Shown: piece after piece, positions 1 to 12,700 of the stretch
How the letters are laid out: every line of letters begins with the position of its first letter
Position numbering within the stretch: the first letter of the stretch is position 1
Source: Branchiostoma floridae
Taxonomy: Eukaryota; Chordata; Leptocardii; Amphioxiformes; Branchiostomatidae
Assembly: GCF_000003815.2 (NCBI RefSeq)
Contig: NC_049979.1
Span: 20,036,291 to 20,100,290 of the forward strand
DNA: 64,000 nucleotides
Reading direction: 5' to 3'
Program-made: the position numbers and the translations under genes
Notes under the pieces: generated by a model
Seen by the model: only the letters and a program-made list of their open reading frames with translations
Databases searched by the model: none
Told to the model about the DNA's origin: nothing

Positions 1-255
1 TCGTCGCAATCGCGCGTATCGTTCCGGACACACAGCGCCAAAAGTGCCCCAAAAACACCAAAAATGCCACCTTCAATGTCAAGGTCAAGCGCCAGGAGGC
101 CCAAAATCACACCTGAGTGTCAGGCTACCACCCCCAACCCACGTACCAAAAATCGTCGTGCTCGCACCATCCGTTCACGAGATACAGCGCCCTACATCCC
201 CGGCTACCGAAAAGTTTCCACCAGCATCAAAACCATACCTGCATACATGCAGGTA
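1..255. mobile_element. Right end of a dispersed hairpin-ended element
   Basis: This stretch resembles the last part of the complete element at 23675-24742: both have a 'gg(a/g)ggcccaaaat' segment, then a 'ccccaaccca(c)...accaaa(a)atcgtcg' segment, then a palindromic end. Here the end is a perfect 20-bp palindrome, TACCTGCATACATGCAGGTA, at 236-255. The left end lies outside the window. The overlapping short ORFs are not protein-like. Confidence 0.6.
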
Positions 256-624
256 ATCATATCCTGTTTCTGTTCTGCATATTTGCATTTCCTCCCCTCA
301 TTCCAAAGTTGGAGTTAGACGTCGCTTGGTCTACACGAGTTCTAATCAAACATGTCTTCATGCCTGGAGATCCTGTACACCGCATATCTTCAAAGCCTGG
401 CAGCATAGGTGAGTAGTCTTCACTGATTTTGACCTCCCTTTACTATACTGACTATCATGATCATTGTATCATAATTTTCATCTACAAAATGTCTTCCATG
501 GTTGTTGAAACTGCAAGCATCAGATCTTTGTTTACTGAATTATACGGCTTAGCATATTGAGATCACTTCTTGAATTGTTCTATTTCAAAATCTGAAACAC
601 ACAAAATCGCGATCGGCCCATATA

Positions 625-850
625 GTAAACAAAAGCTGTCCCAACCCGAAGCACTTACTTCCTGCCCCAATATCTATCTACCAATTAAAAAAAATCACCA
701 CAATGCATAGCATGTCCAGAGCACGAGATATAAAAAACGGAAGTTCTGCTGCAGTGCCTTAGAAAGCCGTTAGGGGGCCCATTATTGAAGGTTAACCTCT
801 GTTTTGCTGACCCCTACCCACCCACCGGTCAAGTATCATATGTGTCCATC
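625..850. repeat. Degenerate partial copy of the same dispersed family
   Basis: The segment around 'gcatgtccagagcacgagata...cggaagttctgctgcagtgcc...agggggccc...gacccctaccca' matches 24485-24625 in the same order with substitutions. No terminal hairpin is seen. The rest of 256-1369 holds AT-rich DNA and a poly-C run near 1059, with no gene that I can support. Confidence 0.5.
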
Positions 851-1369
851 TATAACTTCACAACACACAAACGGTACCACAAACAAAACCTTTTTTTGCG
901 AAGGGAATGATAGGATTTAGCAATGGAAACCTACTAGTAGCTGGATGTTCTCCTTTCATTGTATTGTTTGTTCTGCACTTCTCCATTCGTTTCCTTTTCC
1001 TTATTATTCAACCGAACTTGGCCACCATTGACAATTGTTGTCCAAGCGACCAAGAAACCCCCCCCCCCCCCGAACCGCAGTGAAAACAGAAGAAGAAGAA
1101 TGAATGGAAATTGAATCTTATCACAGAAATAGTAAGAAAGTCAACCAGCTGTACACCGCGTACCGCCATACTTGTCTTTACCTTCATGGGACATTTATTC
1201 GTCCTTCAACCCACATTACCCACGACCTTTACTAAATGTACTTCATGACTACGATTTGTGATTACGCTATCCTCGTACTTGTTACAGGTTTCACCATTGA
1301 TTCCAAGTTTTTCAACTGTATTTGAGTATTCCTGGCGACAGATTACGACCTGCGCACATTCGAAGCATC

Positions 1370-4205
1370 ATGAAGGCAGCCAGCCTGACTTTGCTGTTGG
1401 TGGTATGTTCACATGAGGTCTGCATGTCTGCTTCTACAAGGGGAGGGCAATGGTGTTCGTACAAAACTCCACTATTCTCTTGTGTTAAAAAGGGTCTCAG
1501 ACATGTTCCTCTATTAATTCCCCGACAAACAAAAGAATTGCACCTTTCTATCAACTACATAGCGACTCTCTATAATGATTCGTTTGGTGCTATGGATAAC
1601 CTCCAATTCTTGGATGTATCAAGGAATCGTATACGTGACATTGAAGAATTCTTTGGAAGCTGAAATCATTACGACTGTTGAATCTAGGAGCGAATATGCT
1701 GACCGTGTTAAGTTCACGTGTGTTTAAATCCCTGTCCTCCCTGCAAAGGTTACAGTTAGATCGAAACATGTTCAAAAGCACAGCATCAATTGCTGCATCT
1801 CTGCACCCTTTACTCTCTTTGAACATCTTGAATCTAAATTACAACAAACTGTCTTGCATTCACTTAGAGCCAGCGTTTGCAACTTTGGCCAATCTGAATA
1901 CTATAAATCTAGCTGGAAACTTGCATCTATCTCTGCAGGCAGAGTCCTTCCAGGTTATGAGGAATCATTCCCTCACTCATCTTAATCTGGGAAGTAACAA
2001 TCTGATCAACATATCACAAGCCCTGAAGCCCTTCGCAAGTATAAAACAACTTGGTCTCTCTAACAACCGGTTGACAACAGAAGACTTATTTGCCATTTTT
2101 AACAACACAAGGGGATTGGGGATCACGAATTGGACTTTGACGAATAATGCTTTAACTGAATTGACAAATGTCACATTCTCTCCACTCTTAAATGAAGAAG
2201 TCATCTACCTTTCTCTACACAATAACAACATCAGCAAACTAACAGACTATCTCTTTGCTTTCTTACCTACATTGCGGGTTCTTTCCTTTGGAGTAAACCC
2301 GGTTGAAAGACTATCATCTAAAGTGTTTGCTGGTTGTGGCCAACTTCAAGAGCTAGCGTTGAACAATGTGAGCTTGCATGAAATACCATCAGAATTATTC
2401 GAGCCATTGGCAAATTTGACAAAATTAAACTTAGATTCAAATTTCATAGGTATAGTCAGAGACAAGGCATTTGCGTCGCTGCCAAAGTTGAGAATCCTGC
2501 GGATGAATGGAAACAGAATAGAAATGATTAGGAACAATGCCTTTTATGGTTTGTATCATCTTGAAGAGTTGAATTTAGGTACAAACAATCTAAGGTACAT
2601 CCCCTCTCATGCCTTAGGTGTGTTAGGCATGTCCTTAAAGAATCTAGACTTGTCCGCCAACCGTCGTTTGCAAAAGATTCCGCCAAATTCTTTGTCCAAA
2701 CTTCACAATCTGACCAAGGAGGTTAAAGAATCACTTTCTTTAACCTCCTTGATCTGACAGACCTACGAATTCAAAGCTGCCAACTGAAGATTCTCCAAAA
2801 CAATAACTTTGCAGGTCTTTATAACTTGCAGCGACTTGACTTGAGTTTCAATTCTATTAAGACAATTGATCCAGACGCCTTTTATGGCTTGTTTTCTATC
2901 AAAGTGCTTAGTTTAAACAACAACTACCTGGGGAGAGATACACGCATTCGACCCTCCCCGTTTCGGTATCTGATCTCCCTTACTGAACTGCATGCTGTTA
3001 ATCAAATGTACACTGGAATATTTCCTGACGGTTACTTAGACGGCTTGACATCTCTAAGGCTACTTTCATTGATTTCACAGAGACTGATCTCATTGGAAAG
3101 CAAGACTGGCAAAAACAGTATCCTAAAAAATCTCACACACCTGAGATACTTGCAGTTGTCACGAAACACGATCAGCCATCTCACAAGAGATACCTTTGCA
3201 GGGTTGACCAACCTCAGACACCTGTATCTCAGGTCTAACTCAATCAGAGCTCTCCCGATAGGTGTATTTAGACAACAAGCTAGCCTGCAATATCTTGATC
3301 TCAGTTACAATGGAATTGTTACCCTTACTAGTTCGGTATTCAGTCCCCTGAAGTCATTGATTGCACTACAATTTTACAGCAACAGTCTATCATGTACCTG
3401 TGCTATAGAATGGTTCCACGACTGGGTAGCTTCAAGTATGAATGCTACCACAGGGGTACAGGGTGCCTACTTCGAAGCCTACAAAAACTACACATGTGCA
3501 TCACCAAAAACCTTGAGAAACAAACCTCTCATTGACATCAACTTTGAAAAACTTGGCTGCAGGTCCAAATTGAGCGTTTACATGGCAATAGGATCGAGCT
3601 GTACAATCTTGATCTTGATGGTGACCATCACATTATTAGCGTATCGGTACCGTTGGTACGGACGATACGCCATGTTCCTACTCCGGGCTAAGTTTAACAA
3701 GTATGAACTCATAAAAGAAGAAGAGGAGAACCCCAAGACGTACGATGCCTTTCTGGCACACAACAGTAACGACAGCGCCTGGGTCATCCACCAGCTCCTT
3801 CCACAGTTGGAGCGAGGGGATCCGCCAGAGTTCCGTCTCTGTCTGGGTGATCGGGACTTTCAACCAGGAGCACCTATCGTAGACAACATCGCCGAGTCGA
3901 TCTACGAAAGCCGCAAAACCATCTGCGTCATCACACGGGACTTCCTGGAAAGTGACTGGTGCAGGTTTGAGATGCAGATGGCCACGTACCGTCTATTTGA
4001 GGAGCACGTGGACTGTTTGATTGTGGTTTTCTTGGAACAGATTCCGGCTCAACGGCTGGCGAAGTACCACTCCCTCAGGAGGGTGATGTGTAGGAACACC
4101 TATCTGGAGTGGCCCGAGGAGCCAGAGGCCAGGGATCTGTTCTGGGAACGACTCCGTGTTGCGCTAAGAACACACAGGCCACTTGATCATGACGTCAATG
4201 CTTAA
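1370..4205 (+). CDS. Toll-like receptor (LRR-TM-TIR), frame interrupted twice
   Basis: An innate immune receptor of the single-cysteine-cluster (vertebrate-type) TLR class, without introns. The ATG at 1370 is chosen over 1322 because it opens a hydrophobic signal peptide (MKAASLTLLLVVCSHEVC). A cysteine-bearing N-terminal cap and a long series of leucine-rich repeats follow, then an LRR C-terminal cap (about 3390-3565, with CTCAIEWF), a transmembrane helix (about 3580-3650) and a cytoplasmic TIR domain (about 3736-4170). The TIR domain shows box 1 YDAFLAHNSND, box 2 RDFQPG with the BB-loop proline, and a terminal FW. The frame shifts near 1660, where one base appears to be missing because LRR sequence resumes at once in another frame. 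It shifts again at 2715-2735 through a palindromic insertion. Everything from 2736 to the stop at 4203-4205 is open. It is either a young pseudogene, a null allele, or a working gene with sequence errors. Family identity is certain; functional state is not. Confidence 0.9.
2715..2751. other. Hairpin insertion inside the TLR gene
   Basis: Two perfect 16-base inverted arms (2715-2730 and 2736-2751) flank a 5-base loop. The right arm is normal leucine-rich-repeat coding sequence (FFNLLDLTDL). The left arm is its reverse complement and has no counterpart in a regular repeat. This looks like an inverted duplication from strand-switching, or a fold-back artefact. It moves the reading frame and leads to a stop at 2755. 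Confidence 0.85.
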
Positions 4206-5379
4206 GTCAATGACGTTGCTGTAAACAAAACAAGTCAGTGTACAAGATCGACCATATACCTGCTGATGTAATTCAATGCTGATGTATTTCAATGCTGATG
4301 CTGAGTCTGCCGGCTACACTCCTTCCCCAGCTTATGTTACTGTCCTATGCCATGCAGGATCTGCTTGGAGATTAGGTTCAACTGTTTAGATAATGTTCCT
4401 ACATCAAGTAACGTTGCCTTGAGTTTGTTGTCAACAAAGGAAAACAGTTTATGGTAGTCAATTCACTTGATGGCAATGTCTCACTTTATCATTTGTTGTG
4501 AAATGTAAATTACTTATGTTAATGCTTTTGTACATATTAACACAAAGCCAGTTATAGTTGTATCCTTGTAGACGTCTGTCAGGCAATAGAAATGAAGTCT
4601 TTTATTAATCTATTAATTTGATAAAGCTGTACAAAACTGTAGATATACACAATCTTATCAGAGTAGATATCAAGCACATTTTACACACATCATCAGTTCA
4701 TGCTATTACAGTACATTGTGTCTATTCTCTGACTATATGATAATCAAAGTATACACCCTATACAGCTGCACAATACAAATGCTATACAATGTTTAAGAAC
4801 TATATTCAAATTATGAGCATTCCTAACAGCTAATATTATACAGTTACTTTCTTATTTAGCGAAACAAGTTAGGAATTAAAGAAAATTGACATACAGTTTA
4901 CTGTAAAGCTTGAAAATTTGTGGTTTTCTTTTTGCAGTTTTTCCTCAAGGTGATTATGATTTATGTCTCCCTTGTATGACAACTGTACTACAGAATTATT
5001 TTAGTTACTGTAATTCCTGATTTTTTCACTGTACTTTTATGTTCACGGTTTTCACGGTGACGACTGTAACATGAACTTATCATTACAGATAACAAATAAT
5101 TCATTTATGTTCTTTTTTATGTTCACATGCTGCCATCGTGAACATTTAGTTCCGAGAAGAAGTTCAATTTTCTCAGACCGTGAAAGTTTGGTACTGAGAA
5201 GACAAAGTGAATTACAGTACTTGAAACACTGCAAATCCAAGAAAAAAGTAAATTAAATGCATTCAAAGTAATTGATGGTGTAATTAAGTAATTGATTATA
5301 AAGAGGGTATGCTGCTGGCAAAAGAATGCTGACAATTGAATTGTGCAGAATAGACAATATAAAACAATAGACTTGTGAG
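4206..5379. other. TLR 3' flank and AT-rich intergenic DNA
   Basis: No coding region is supported here. Around 4890-5220 there are 'ttactgtaa...ttcacggttttcacggtga' segments resembling the short inverted-repeat element at 47918-48124, so part of this stretch is probably degenerate MITE sequence. The convergent TLR and COX16 3' ends lie here. I found no canonical AATAAA for the TLR. Confidence 0.4.
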
Positions 5380-6517
5380 TTATTGATCAGTGGTGTCAGA
5401 CTGCTGTTTTCTCCTCTGTCTCTGTTCGGCCATCTTCAACTGGAACTCCTTGGAGTCCTCCCAGGGGCGTGGTCCCCTGATGTTCTCCCAGTCAGACACG
5501 TCCAGTTGCCCTTGAACCTTCTACAGAATTTGATAATAATAATATGGGAAGACTGGTCAGACTTCATCACATATTTCTTTGGTTCTCAGACTATTAAGGT
5601 AAAAATCAAGCAATAGTTTTTAGAAAGATTTTAGAAAAAAAAAAGTATGCTCTGACTCTGAGTGATTTTTTCAAAAGAGGTCCAAGTGGTTATAACGTTA
5701 CCGGCTATATAGATACAGATACAGAAGTCTGATTTCTATTTAAATCAGAATTTGCAGGCCAACTTTACATGTTCAAGTAGGTCTCTACAGAATCTTTGAC
5801 GAGGCAGCGTTTCTGCATTTACTCCATTCTACGGCACTACCTTACCTCATACTGCTTCTCCAGAGTGACTGGTTCTTCCTTTTTCTTCCACCCAAACTTT
5901 TCTTCTATGTCTTTGTCAATCTGAAACATGAAACATTATAGTCTTAAAGTAACCTTACCTATTTTTAAGTGGCTGAAATAGATGATAAGGAAGCCTTTAT
6001 AAGGTAACGTTACTACCAAAAGTCAATCCTATAAAAAATACAGTAAGATTACCAGTAGTCTGTGTAACGCAAACTCCGCTATCCGGAGCTTGTAGACTCC
6101 ACCCCGCGGATCGGCGCGGCAGTATGACGGGCCTGAGAAGCGCGGTTAAATCAGGCTAGATTACCAGTACTTACTCTTCTCTTCCTGAACTGTACATCGT
6201 ACCGTAGGGAAGAAAATCTTTCCAGCCCATATGACCCTCCAACCACCATTATCTGTAAAAGGAATGAATTCTTAACTTTACATGGTTTCAATAATAAAAT
6301 CAACATAGCCTTGGAAATTACTAAAATTTATAACTAACATGTTAAGACTGTAACAGTGTAAATTGAAACACCGAACCCTTAAGGCTTGGCTCCTTGATAA
6401 TTGATTACTTACGATCATCGGCAGTCCGACTTTAAAGAAAGCTCTGGTTCCTGAGGAGAGTGTTTTCCACTTTGCAGTCAGCTGAGAGAAGAGTTCTGAT
6501 GCTTGTGAGGTCACCAT
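5380..6517 (-). CDS. COX16: Cytochrome c oxidase assembly protein COX16
   Basis: COX16 is a small mitochondrial inner-membrane protein that helps build complex IV (COX1/COX2 modules). Four exons with GT-AG borders and matching phases: 6413-6517, 6175-6252, 5846-5920 and 5380-5520, giving 132 residues against 106 in human. Exon 1 encodes a basic N-terminus and the start of the membrane helix (FFKVGLPMI). Exon 2 continues with MVVGGSYGLERFSSLRYD, matching the family's GGSFGL-RxFSxIRYD core. Exon 4 carries the hallmark DWENIRGPRPWED. A glutamine/arginine-rich tail follows to the TAA at 5380-5382. It is transcribed away from MRPS5 from a shared 224-bp interval. Intron 2 contains a short repeat at 6056-6160. 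The N-terminal region is longer than in vertebrates; the ATG at 6517 is the first in frame that I see. Confidence 0.93.
5697..5736. repeat. Short dispersed repeat fragment
   Basis: The 'accggctatatagatacagatacag' type segment occurs inverted near 10595-10625 ('tctgtatctgtatctataaccggt'). It probably marks a common short interspersed element. Only the edge is preserved. Confidence 0.35.
6056..6160 (+). repeat. About 105-bp TIR-like element in COX16 intron 2
   Basis: It begins TAGTCTGTGTAACGCAAACTC and ends TTAAATCAGGCTAGA, so the termini are short inverted CTAGYCTG-like repeats. A second copy in the opposite orientation is at 21421-21530. The middle is GC-rich and diverged. Confidence 0.6.
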
Positions 6518-6741
6518 TTTGTATTGGAATAGGCCATGCAGAAAGGAAGGTATCTAATTTTGTATTATTTCATAACACATAAATTACCCCTGAATATGAA
6601 ATAAAAATACTTATGGACTGCGGAAGTATTGTACTTATAATGAATTTATATCTGATGATTGTAGACTTGAAATATAGAGTGTTCCAGTATCACATTATTT
6701 TTCAAAACACCCCTATAATTTCTATAATACTATAGCCCAAG
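6518..6741. promoter_or_regulatory. Divergent promoter region of COX16 and MRPS5
   Basis: Only 224 bp separate the two start codons. The MRPS5 start lies in CAAGATGGCGGCGCC, which fits the YY1 element AAGATGGCGGC that often overlaps starts of nuclear-encoded mitochondrial genes. No TATA box is convincingly placed. Shared control is inferred from the spacing. Confidence 0.6.
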
Positions 6742-9700
6742 ATGGCGGCGCCCATGAGGGTTGCAGCGCGAGCTATTTCGTTGTATAAAGGTAAGTTTTG
6801 CTCGTCGTAAGTGGTCGTATACTTACCTGAATACCCCAGTCATTGTGTAACACTTTCTTGAGGTTGTGATGATGCATTGATATTACAGTTTGCTTTCTCT
6901 GGTGTCGTGGAAAGGGGCAAACACCACCCGTGTGCTAGTGCTATGAAAGGGGAGGGGGGCGTTTCAGGTCAAAGCTAATCACGCCCGTATTTGATGAATG
7001 CAAGGAGCTTTTATATCATCCTTGATGAATGTGAATAAATTGTCCGTTTATATAACGTTGACATCATCATGTTTTGACTGTCAACACATGAGCGCCTTTA
7101 AAACTTGTACAGCTGAGGCTTTCTGCATGTGTGTATTTATAAAAAAAAATAAAAATTTAACATGAGGCGTTAATGTCATTTCTTCATAACATATTAATCT
7201 TTACTTGAGTTGATATGATAATTTACCCTTTGAAAAAACTCACTTAGAATAGACTTAAACTGTGTTCACATAAAGTAGAAAAGATACGTTGGAAGAGTAT
7301 GAAGGAACTACTCACATTGATAGTAAGTGTAGTATAGAAAGATTACTTGTATGATATACATGATTGTATTGCCATTGGTACGAGAAAGTGTATTCATGTA
7401 CAAAATCTACACCATGTTGTATTTATTGCAGATGTGACTATAGTGAGGAGTGTATCAGTCCTGCCTTCTGTGTCAGGGAAGGTGCTGATGACATCACAGC
7501 TGAACCAACCAATCAACATTCAGCCCTGCAGACATGTTAGCTTCATCAACAAGTGTAGGTGTTACTGTAAATCTGGAAACTTTCATTATGTTTTTTTTTC
7601 AGCAGTTTTTGTGACAACCTCTCCACTGTGAATATGCAATTTCCAATGTATTTCCACTCTACAGAATTGTTTTAACCACTGTTTAAGCCTCCTTCCTTAC
7701 TAGGTACTGCAAAATCAAACCGCTGAAAAAAGTAAATCATCAATGTATTTTCAATATATAGATGTAACCGTTTTGATTGCTTTATGATTATCACTGATGA
7801 CAAAGAATGAAAATACGTCTATAGCTCATTTAGAGCACTATAGATATGTATTTTTTTGGTTTTGAATACAGAATGTCAAGTTGGATTGTTGGAAGACTTC
7901 TCACAACATGCATTTCAATGTAAAAAGACAACAAGAGTTTAAACATTTAAGAACGCATATAAAAAGGGACAGTTTATGGCTATCAATACTTTATCATAGT
8001 CCAGGTTAGCTGGTTATACCACTGGTATCAAGTTTTGTACATTACACTGACTCAGTTCTACATGTAAATTTTTTGTCTGCTTGTTATTCACTCCCTTGTC
8101 TGTCTAACACAGTAACTGCTGACCAGCTATGGAAAGGTGTTTTAGCTGAAGGTTCAGGAGCTATGAGAGGTGCTCGGGGCAAAAGAACCAAGAAGAGGAC
8201 CAAGAGAGACCTCAACATTGGTCAGATCATTGGTGAAGGTGAGTAGATTTTGAGATTATCAATATGTATAAAGTATCATTAACATTTGCAACTACATGTA
8301 TATTTAGGGCTTGCAGTCCTCTGCTAGTGATGTTTAGTTGTTGGTGCCTTATTTGAGGAGAGCCACACCTGGAGAATGATTAAGAAACCACCACTCTTGT
8401 CAATAAGAGGAGAGGTACATGTACACATGCAGTTTTGTATTTGAGTAAACCTCAATCATCTGTTTTTAATGCATCTCCCACAGATCACATGGCGTGTTAC
8501 ACAATAAAGCTGTTTACTGGTTGTAATATGCAATGCAATGAAAGGTGTGAAATGCACATTGAAAGTAAAATCCTACAGGTACAGTTTTTGTGAGAACTAT
8601 TTGCAATGTTTCATTTTGTAGGAAGAGACGCTTATGTGTGGCCAGGGCTGAACGCTCCCGTCATGACGGCCGGCGTGATCCACAGGATCCAGAAGAAGGA
8701 CAATGACCCCGAGAGAGAACAGAAACTGATCGAAGAGAGAGATGCGTGGTACAAGATGAAGTCTAAACGGTTGAAGAGGCAGCGAGGATGGACTGGTGGA
8801 ACATTAGGGGGTACCAGCCTGGGGTCACCTGATCCTATAGGAAATAGTAAGAACAAATGTCTTATACATGTGTATGATTGCTTGGGTTAGATGGCTTTCC
8901 TCTTTGTGACAGTCTTTTGGATTTATAGAGGCATTTATCACTTCTTTTCTTCATTTACAGGAAAATTTGAAGACTTTGAAGCAAGAGTTTTAGAGGTAAG
9001 CATCCATATGATAACTCTTATGACAGTGCGTAGATTTCCTAATGAATTTGGCAAACAAGATTTTATAGGGATCTTGCCATGTGTAACTACCGCATTGTTC
9101 TATTGTCTGATTTCATGTCCTCTTTCTGCTGACTTTGACTGTTGTGATGTAAAAAAAGTGTAGTGTTAGGCCAACATTTTCAGGGAAAAGCAAGGCTCAT
9201 GCAATCATGTATGTATCTACATCAATGTATAAAATTTATGCACCTTATGTCAATTGGTCAAAATGTATCTGCATTTTAGAACTTACAGTATAATGTCTGT
9301 GAAGTGCAGTCAGAGGTGGCAAAAAACAAATTTGCAAACAATAAGATCTATTTCCAGGTAGTACAGGATTTATACTTAAGTTGATGGCTTACTGTATTGC
9401 TGTGCCATACAGGTGCGTAACGTGTTCAACATGACAGCTAACATGGGCAGGAAGAGGTCTGTCCGAGCTCTGGTGGTGGTGGGTAACAGGAAGGGAGCTG
9501 CAGGTGAGATGGACATACTTACAGTTACGCAGACTAGCTCGTAGTGATATCAGTTGTGTTGGGTAGGATAGGGCAGGGGAAAAAATGTTGTGTGTCCTGT
9601 TTCCAGACCTACCCTCGAAAAACTTGCTGACCCTTGGCCATTTTTGGGTTTGTTTGTTTTGTTTGTTTCAACCTTTATCTATTCATGAATGATCAGATTG

Positions 9701-12700
9701 GCCTGCTGGCCGCTTTACATTGAGGTCATGAGGGTGGTAAGGGTCAGGTAAAATATAACAGAGATACAGCTTACATCAAATAAATGTATCCACAGATTTG
9801 TAACCATTTATATGAACAAAATTAAAGCTTGACATTGAAAATAAGAGTGTCCTCATGCCTTTTAAGTTTTACTTTGTTAAACTGTAGTAACTAGTTTATC
9901 AGTAGAGTTTTTGCCAAAGTCTAAAAAAGATAATCCCTGCTACCAACTTTTTCAGGACTGAAACAGGAAATGCAGCTGCATTTTTTCCTTGGCCTAGGCA
10001 CATGTTTACATTAGTCTGGTGAACAGCATTCAAACACTGCTTGCAATTTAGAATTGTGATACTTTGTGATACTTGAAATTAAGTCAGCATACTAAAAAAA
10101 GTAATATACTGCATATTATATAGCTAAATCCAAATAATCTGACTTGGGTACAGAAATGTTCAACCTATGTGTACATTTTTGTTGTTTCTCCTTTTCTGAT
10201 AGGATTTGCCGTTGGAAAAGCTCAAGATGCAAGAACAGCCCTAAAAAAGGTAAGATAGAAAGGATATAATGCCATTACTCTGAATATTCAAGGCAAGGTA
10301 ATGAAAACAAGACCTCACAAGGATTCATACATACAGATGTACTGTCTGCTGTTTTTCCCCTATATTTTGCTTATTGTCTTATTGTCAATGCTATAAGACA
10401 TGTTGATATAGCGGATAAGACTGTAAGCATAATGGTGTCTGTGAACCAACCGGATGAATTGTCACAAATTTTATGTCTTATTAACTCCTCTACTAGGCAA
10501 AGAACAAGGCAGTTAATGTACTGTACTACATCGAGAGGTACAACCACCATACGAGTAAGTTTTCACTCTCAGTCTCATCCTGCATGTTTGTAAGATCTGT
10601 ATCTGTATCTATAACCGGTATAACCGCCCTTTGGCGTTACACACCAGCCTCGCAGGCACGCGGCGCAGCAGCAGCTGGTTATATTACACTGAACGACCCG
10701 TCACACCTAGTTAACTAACAAGTGTTCTTTTAAACTATCCAGAAAAGATGCCCCTACTGTGCTTGGTAATAACATATTCCACTCTACAATAGTTCTGGAG
10801 AAATACGAAATAAGATGACATGGCATGTATGTATGCCATGTATCCACAGCCTTGTAGAACTTAGTTAGTTAGTTTAAGTCTCTGCATAGTGCAGCAGCTA
10901 TCTGTTTCTGTAGCCCTGGGCCACACAACTTTTGTGCAATCACTTCAGCAGGGGACTTGTCTCCTGGTAGCTGTGTTTTGTGTGCCTAGGGCTAAATGTA
11001 GAATGCTAAGCAGAGAAAGCAGCATGTACTATTTTATAAGTCTTTGGTATGACTGTGCTGGTGATCAAATTCAAGACCTACGAAATGGAAGGGGAACAAT
11101 CAACTCCAGAGCAGATTAGAACTTGGTAAGGAGGTTTAATTCCTGGTTTCAGCCTCTTAGGACAGAGGACACCCTTTACAAGGGATCAAAGTTTCAGTGG
11201 TAGAAACTCCTGGCAATGTAGTAAAAGCTGTTCACACGATCTCCACATTTTGTCTGTGATGTTCTAACCTCCTCTCATACCATCCTCTACTTTCCAGTCT
11301 ACCATGACATTGATGTGACCTTCCAGAACACCAGAATCAAGATGAGGAAGCAAAACAGAGGTAACCTTTACTCTGGAAGACATTCTTGTGTGTCATTTTG
11401 TGTAATTCTGTTATCTTCTAAAATTTCTCCCTTATGGTCATTCTAGCCTGAAAATCTCAAGGACTGATCTAATTGTGATAGTAGATTGGTTGAAACAAAG
11501 TCCATATTTATGGATTAAACCTCTCAACATTATTTGCTTTTCATGGAAAATATGATACCTTACATTTTGTGTTTCATATCCCAATTATGTTGTGATTATT
11601 ATGATAGTCTACTAGTAGTGCTATCATGGTTAAATTTTTGTATGTTATAAGCTTGACTCAGTGCATGTGGTGCTGTTTTGTAGGCTATGGCCTGCAGTGT
11701 CACAGGATTCTGCAGACTTGTGGCCGGCTGATCGGACTAGAAGACTTGTACGCTCGGGTCCATGGCTCCAAAAACCCTCTCGGTATCGTCCACTGTTTCT
11801 TCAAGGGACTGACCAAAGAGCAGGTAAGTTGTGATGATCTCACCACATATAGGAATGTTGCATTTGATTTGTACCAGTTTGTCCGATGTGAATGTACGAG
11901 TAGCATGTAGTCTGCTTTGCTAAATACTAGAGCTCAAAGCAAAAGGATATCTTGCTTTTACAGCCAGCCATTTATTCTATCTGTGCAGAACCTGGCTGAG
12001 TAATTGTACTAACAGTTGGACAGAAAATTGGTTGGATAGCTACAAATGTATTTGTGATGGGATGTTGGTCATCATCAATTTTGGAAGATGTTTCAGAGAT
12101 TAGCCTTCTCCCTGCTACTTAGAGGTTGTCAACTGGGCCTGAGGTTAAAGATGACTCTTCATGTTAACCACCAGCAGCTGTTCTTGTTAACCCTCTGTGT
12201 CCCAGGAAACCCTCCAGCAGCTGTTCATGTTAACCCTGTGTCCCAGGAAACCCACCAGCAGCTGTTCTTGTTAACCCTGTGTCCCAGGAAACCCTCCAGC
12301 AGCTGTTCATGTTAACCCTCTGTGTCCCAGGAAACCCTCCAGCAGCTGTTCATGTTAACCCTGTGTCCCAGGAAACCCACCAGCAGCTGTTCATGTTAAC
12401 CCTGTGTCCCAGGAAACCCACCAGTAGCTATTCATGTTAACCCTCTGTGTCCCAGGAAACCCACCAGCAGCTACATGTATTCATGTTAACCCTTTGTGTC
12501 CCAGGAAACCCACCAGCAGCTGGCTGACAGGAAAGGCCTACATGTGGTGGAGTTCAGACAGGAGTGCGCCATGCGCCCCATCGTGGTGGCCTCGCCTAGC
12601 GATGGGAGAGTCCGGGAGGAACCGGAGCCCGAGGACGACATACCCGACATCAAGCTGGATGTCAAGGATGTGAAGAAGAAGGAAGGCCTTTACAAGAGTC

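Noticed and set aside
1322..1369. Upstream TLR start at 1322
   Set aside because: The extra 16 residues are polar and would precede the signal peptide; the ATG at 1370 opens directly into the hydrophobic leader.
12165..12522. CRISPR-like array
   Set aside because: The spaced repeats are a eukaryotic minisatellite: the whole unit repeats and there are no unique spacers.
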